Of a stretch of DNA of 53,547 nucleotides, positions 52,619 to 53,547 are shown piece by piece (positions within the stretch are counted from its first letter, which is position 1; every line of letters starts with the position of its first letter). The notes under the pieces were generated by a model, which saw nothing but the letters and a program-made list of their open reading frames with translations, was not told the DNA's origin and searched no databases. Origin of the DNA: a bacterium (GTDB taxonomy: Bacteria; Desulfobacterota; DSWW01); the NCBI GenBank assembly GCA_028277985.1, contig JANQFG010000032.1, forward strand, positions 1 to 53,547. The letters run 5' to 3'. A program made the translations under genes and the position numbers.

Positions 52619-53547
52619 CTAGAGCTCCATGGCGACTTTGTACGCCTCATAGATCGCATTGAGCACCCGCCTGGGTGCCAGGCAGTCGCCGACCTTGTGG
52701 ATCTCCTTCACCTTTCCCTTGAGCTCGTCGTACAAACGAGTGTCGGCGGAGCGCCAGTAGCTCGTCACAAGGGTGTCCGCCTCGATGTCCTCTTCCTGCT
52801 CCGTCAGAACGTTCCGCACGGTCACCCTTCCGGGCACGGCCTTCTTCACCTCGAAGTCTCTGACGCGCTCCACCCCCTTCGCGGTCAGGTTCATCGCCTG
52901 GATCGAGTGGGTCGGATTGTCAAGGTCGTACGGAATGGCTCCGAACACGCGGAAGCCCAGGGGCATGACCAGCTTGACCTCCTTGCCCTGATCCGCGAGG
53001 ACCTCTGCGGTAATGAGCCCCTTCATGTAGTTCTGGAGATCCGCAATCACGACCTTCTGGCCTGTCTCGGCTTTTCCCTCGATCACGTCCTCGGCCGTTA
53101 CAACCTGAGTCCCCTGCTCGACCTCGATCGCAGCATCCGGTCCGACCACGTCCGGCTCCGTACTTTCGATCGTCGTTGCCCCGGTCGCCACGATCACCGC
53201 ATCCGGGTTCTCGGCGAGCACCGCCTCCGAGGTCGCCTCCGTGTTCATCAGGACCTTGACGCCCACTCTCTCCAAGTCATGCTCCAAGAAACGAACGCAC
53301 TGGTTCCACTCCTCCCGTGCCGGCACCTGGGCGGCGATCAGAATCGCCCCTCCGAGCTGGGAGGATTTCTCATAGAGCGTGACGTCGTGGCCCCTTTCCT
53401 TGGCCGCCGCCGCCGCCTTCATCCCGGCCGGACCACCACCGATGACCACGACCTTCTTCGGGTTCGACGTGGGTTCGAGCTTGAATTCTCCCTCCCGGCC
53501 CGTCTCAGGATTCTGCATGCACGTTATGGCCGAATGCTTCTCTGCGC
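52619..53547 (-). CDS. 3' part of an OYE/trimethylamine-dehydrogenase-like flavoprotein (5' end outside)
   Basis: The visible 309 residues are the C-terminal part. The frame stays open to the window edge through SAITCMQNPETG, the usual post-cluster sequence of OYE/TMADH enzymes, so the TIM barrel lies beyond 53547. An FAD-type motif VVVIGGGPAGMKAA follows. The second dinucleotide region is VVIADLQNYMKGLITAE, which has no GxGxxG; this is like trimethylamine dehydrogenase, where it binds ADP instead of NAD(P)H. Electrons may therefore come from or go to a flavodoxin or ferredoxin. It is upstream of the SDR and hydratase genes on the same strand. Confidence 0.85.
   Translation of the reverse strand, partial: AEKHSAITCMQNPETGREGEFKLEPTSNPKKVVVIGGGPAGMKAAAAAKERGHDVTLYEKSSQLGGAILIAAQVPAREEWNQCVRFLEHDLERVGVKVLMNTEATSEAVLAENPDAVIVATGATTIESTEPDVVGPDAAIEVEQGTQVVTAEDVIEGKAETGQKVVIADLQNYMKGLITAEVLADQGKEVKLVMPLGFRVFGAIPYDLDNPTHSIQAMNLTAKGVERVRDFEVKKAVPGRVTVRNVLTEQEEDIEADTLVTSYWRSADTRLYDELKGKVKEIHKVGDCLAPRRVLNAIYEAYKVAMEL

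Overview
The window is a dense, GC-rich stretch of bacterial chromosome with about 47 protein genes, no rRNA or tRNA that I can see, no CRISPR array and no intact transposase or phage gene. The gene content is acyl-CoA dehydrogenases, SCP2-type thiolases paired with DUF35 proteins, old-yellow-enzyme-type reductases, iron-sulfur proteins and a methyltransferase/Fe-S pair. It suggests an anaerobic, Gram-negative, metabolically versatile member of the Desulfobacterota (former Deltaproteobacteria). That placement is inferred from gene style, not from a marker gene.

Layout. 94-2971 (+): GMC flavoprotein, flavodoxin-like protein, crotonase-fold protein. 3081-3662 (-): TetR regulator with its own promoter/operator. 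3905-7316 (+): two adjacent acyl-CoA dehydrogenases (a probable heteromer) and an O-methyltransferase-like protein. 7491-11045 (-): cysteine-rich Fe-S protein, UroD/MtaA-like methyltransferase, TauE/SafE permease, small membrane protein. 11340-15694 (+): SDR, acetoacetate-decarboxylase-family protein, acyl-CoA dehydrogenase, hybrid histidine kinase. 15691-16552 (-): two small unrelated genes.

16823-33094 (-) is one co-directional 14-gene block. In transcription order it encodes DUF35, thiolase, PaaK-type CoA ligase, YCF48-like propeller, RND/MMPL exporter, DUF1302 porin-like protein, DUF1329 protein, SDR, VOC protein, OYE-type reductase, ferredoxin, an unknown protein, enoyl-CoA hydratase, DUF35 and thiolase. 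The divergent gene at 33441-36557 encodes a TPR-GAF-sigma54 activator. I find a good sigma54-type promoter (33135-33150) and a possible upstream activator site (33224-33257) between them.

36597-43826 (-) is a second CoA operon: a TetR regulator with two near-identical palindromes around its promoter, SDR, thiolase, DUF35, a small protein, acyl-CoA dehydrogenase, an ABM-domain protein and a biotin-dependent carboxyltransferase subunit. 44200-48931 (-) is different in kind: iron-sulfur flavoprotein, family 2 glycosyltransferase, radical SAM protein and two sulfotransferases. 49152-53547 holds a SOUL-family protein, an internally deleted acyl-CoA ligase, and a third catabolic group (enoyl-CoA hydratase, SDR, 3' part of an OYE/TMADH-like reductase).

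Reading them together: an envelope module (DUF1302, DUF1329, RND, YCF48) would handle a hydrophobic substrate, a PaaK-type ligase would activate it, and dehydrogenases, hydratases, SDRs and thiolase/DUF35 complexes would shorten it. Paired acyl-CoA dehydrogenases and thiolase-DUF35 partners are features of steroid/isoprenoid side-chain degradation in aerobes. An anaerobic counterpart acting on a sterol, terpenoid or similar bulky lipid is my main hypothesis. It is not proven by the sequence.
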